Part shown: positions 63,341 through 64,000 of the stretch, piece by piece | How the letters are laid out: each line of letters opens with the position of its first letter | Numbering within the stretch: the first letter of the stretch is position 1 | Assembly: GCA_046263255.1 (NCBI GenBank) | Contig: JBHELD010000010.1 | Location: forward strand, 1 to 64,000 | Length of the DNA stretch: 64,000 nt | Direction of reading: 5' to 3' | Source: JALZEG01 sp046263255 | GTDB lineage: Bacteria > Actinomycetota > CADDZG01 > WHSQ01 | Made by a program: the position numbers and the translations under genes | Notes under the pieces: generated by a model | What the model was told of the DNA's origin: nothing | What the model saw: only the letters and a program-made list of their open reading frames with translations | The model's database searches: none

Positions 63341-64000
63341 ATGTGGCTCGACGAGCGAGGGACGGTGGGAGCGACCACGGCGAAGGGCCACTTCAAGGAC
63401 GAGATCCTCGATCGCCTTGCCCGGCGTCACAACGTCGCGCAGTTCGTCAGCTTCGCTCCCGGAGAGCAGCCGGAGCTGCGCTACTGCCACATCCAGGGGG
63501 AGCCGAAGCCGTCCGATCCCGCCGCCGCGGTCAAGCTGCTGTTGGAGCGATCCCCGGAGCGTTCGGCGAACATCCGGAGCTTCGACCCGTTCGAGCCCAA
63601 GAGCCGCGACTTCGTCTACGGCCTGACCGAGCCCGACCAGGTGATCGAGCGGCTCTCGGAGCTGGCGCGCCGCGGTCTCTACACGATCGTCAACGAGACC
63701 GTCGACGTCCACGACGGCGGCGTCTCCGGGGTGGTGCTCGGCGGCATGTGCGAGTTCTCTCCCGACGACACGCCGCGGGCGGTCGAGAAGGAGGGGACGG
63801 TCGCTCTTCCGGCCGCCGACGCCGACCGCATGCTCGGGATCGTCTACGGGTTCGACGCCGGGTTATCGCGGTTCCCGCACGGGACGAGGGTCGAGTTCAG
63901 CGTTCACCCGCTGAGGCGAGGGCTCCGGCGCCGGCATCTGATCGTGTGGGAGACGGAGGACGTGGGCGACGCCGTCCTCGACCTTCAGGCGGAGTGGCCC
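63341..64000 (+). CDS. Unrecognised protein, 5' part (runs off the window)
   Basis: A single open frame from ATG 63341 (AATAGGAG upstream) to the window edge, 220 residues with no stop. Acidic, soluble, no signal peptide or membrane segment. Conserved-looking parts are FVYGLTEPDQVIERLSELARRGLYTIVNETVDVHDGGVSGVVLGG and FSPDDTPRAVEKEGTVALP. It could be the N-terminal part of a larger enzyme. I do not recognise it; the distinct promoter and codon use support a real gene. Confidence 0.8.
   Translation, partial: MWLDERGTVGATTAKGHFKDEILDRLARRHNVAQFVSFAPGEQPELRYCHIQGEPKPSDPAAAVKLLLERSPERSANIRSFDPFEPKSRDFVYGLTEPDQVIERLSELARRGLYTIVNETVDVHDGGVSGVVLGGMCEFSPDDTPRAVEKEGTVALPAADADRMLGIVYGFDAGLSRFPHGTRVEFSVHPLRRGLRRRHLIVWETEDVGDAVLDLQAEWP

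Overview
The window is 64 kb of contiguous, very GC-rich DNA with dense, mostly co-directional genes and many 1-, 4- or 8-base start/stop overlaps. GTG starts are common. Together with the zinc-type S14 and S4, the coproporphyrin-type heme genes, a CIRCE-controlled groESL, a GuaB3-type IMP dehydrogenase and a candidate SAM-I/IV-like riboswitch, this points to an actinobacterium (Actinomycetota), probably from a deep or uncultured lineage. The class cannot be fixed from the sequence alone. No rRNA, tRNA, CRISPR array, prophage or complete insertion sequence was seen.

Region 1 (1-18.9 kb) is one long ribosomal superoperon: the end of tuf, then S10, L3, L4, L23, L2, S19, L22, S3, L16, L29, S17, L14, L24, L5, S14, S8, L6, L18, S5, L30, L15, secY, adk, map, infA, L36, S13, S11, S4, rpoA, L17, truA, and from its own promoter L13-S9. 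Its gene order is canonical. What is unusual is repeat DNA inside it: palindromic arrays before rpsJ and rpsM, a 160-bp MITE-like inverted-repeat element between S14 and S8 whose right arm carries the rpsH ribosome-binding site, and a tenfold 33-36 bp repeat that gives L4 a long acidic tail.

Region 2 (18.9-36.7 kb) holds metabolism and cell-wall precursor genes: chromate transporter, aconitase, glucose-6-phosphate isomerase, the heme genes chdC and hemE-hemH-hemY (all minus strand), a proline-racemase-like / ornithine-cyclodeaminase-like pair lying between them, glmM, NAD(P)HX repair (nnr), alanine racemase, an alpha/beta hydrolase and an M29 aminopeptidase.

Region 3 (36.8-42.7 kb) has a family-4 uracil-DNA glycosylase ending in a probable sliding-clamp-binding peptide, the t6A cluster tsaE-tsaB-rimI-tsaD, and CIRCE-groES-groEL with a clear terminator. 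A lower-GC, repeat-bearing gap with an ORFan follows (42.7-43.7 kb).

Region 4 (43.8-53.9 kb) contains secreted proteins (beta-propeller, M23 endopeptidase, transglycosylase-like, one unknown), a structured intergenic region, a triple 74-bp repeat, and a sulfate-activation operon sat-phosphodiesterase-cysC-PHP led by the candidate SAM riboswitch.

Region 5 (54.2-64 kb) has guaB3, an AT-rich island encoding a likely tiny membrane protein, an Lrp/AsnC regulator, a PrmC-like methyltransferase with an altered catalytic motif, guaA, a polysaccharide flippase, a PcrA/UvrD helicase, a small secreted protein and the start of an unrecognised gene running off the end. The most novel signals are the short palindromic repeats that recur between and inside unrelated genes, the rpsH element, and several 5' leaders able to hide ribosome-binding sites.
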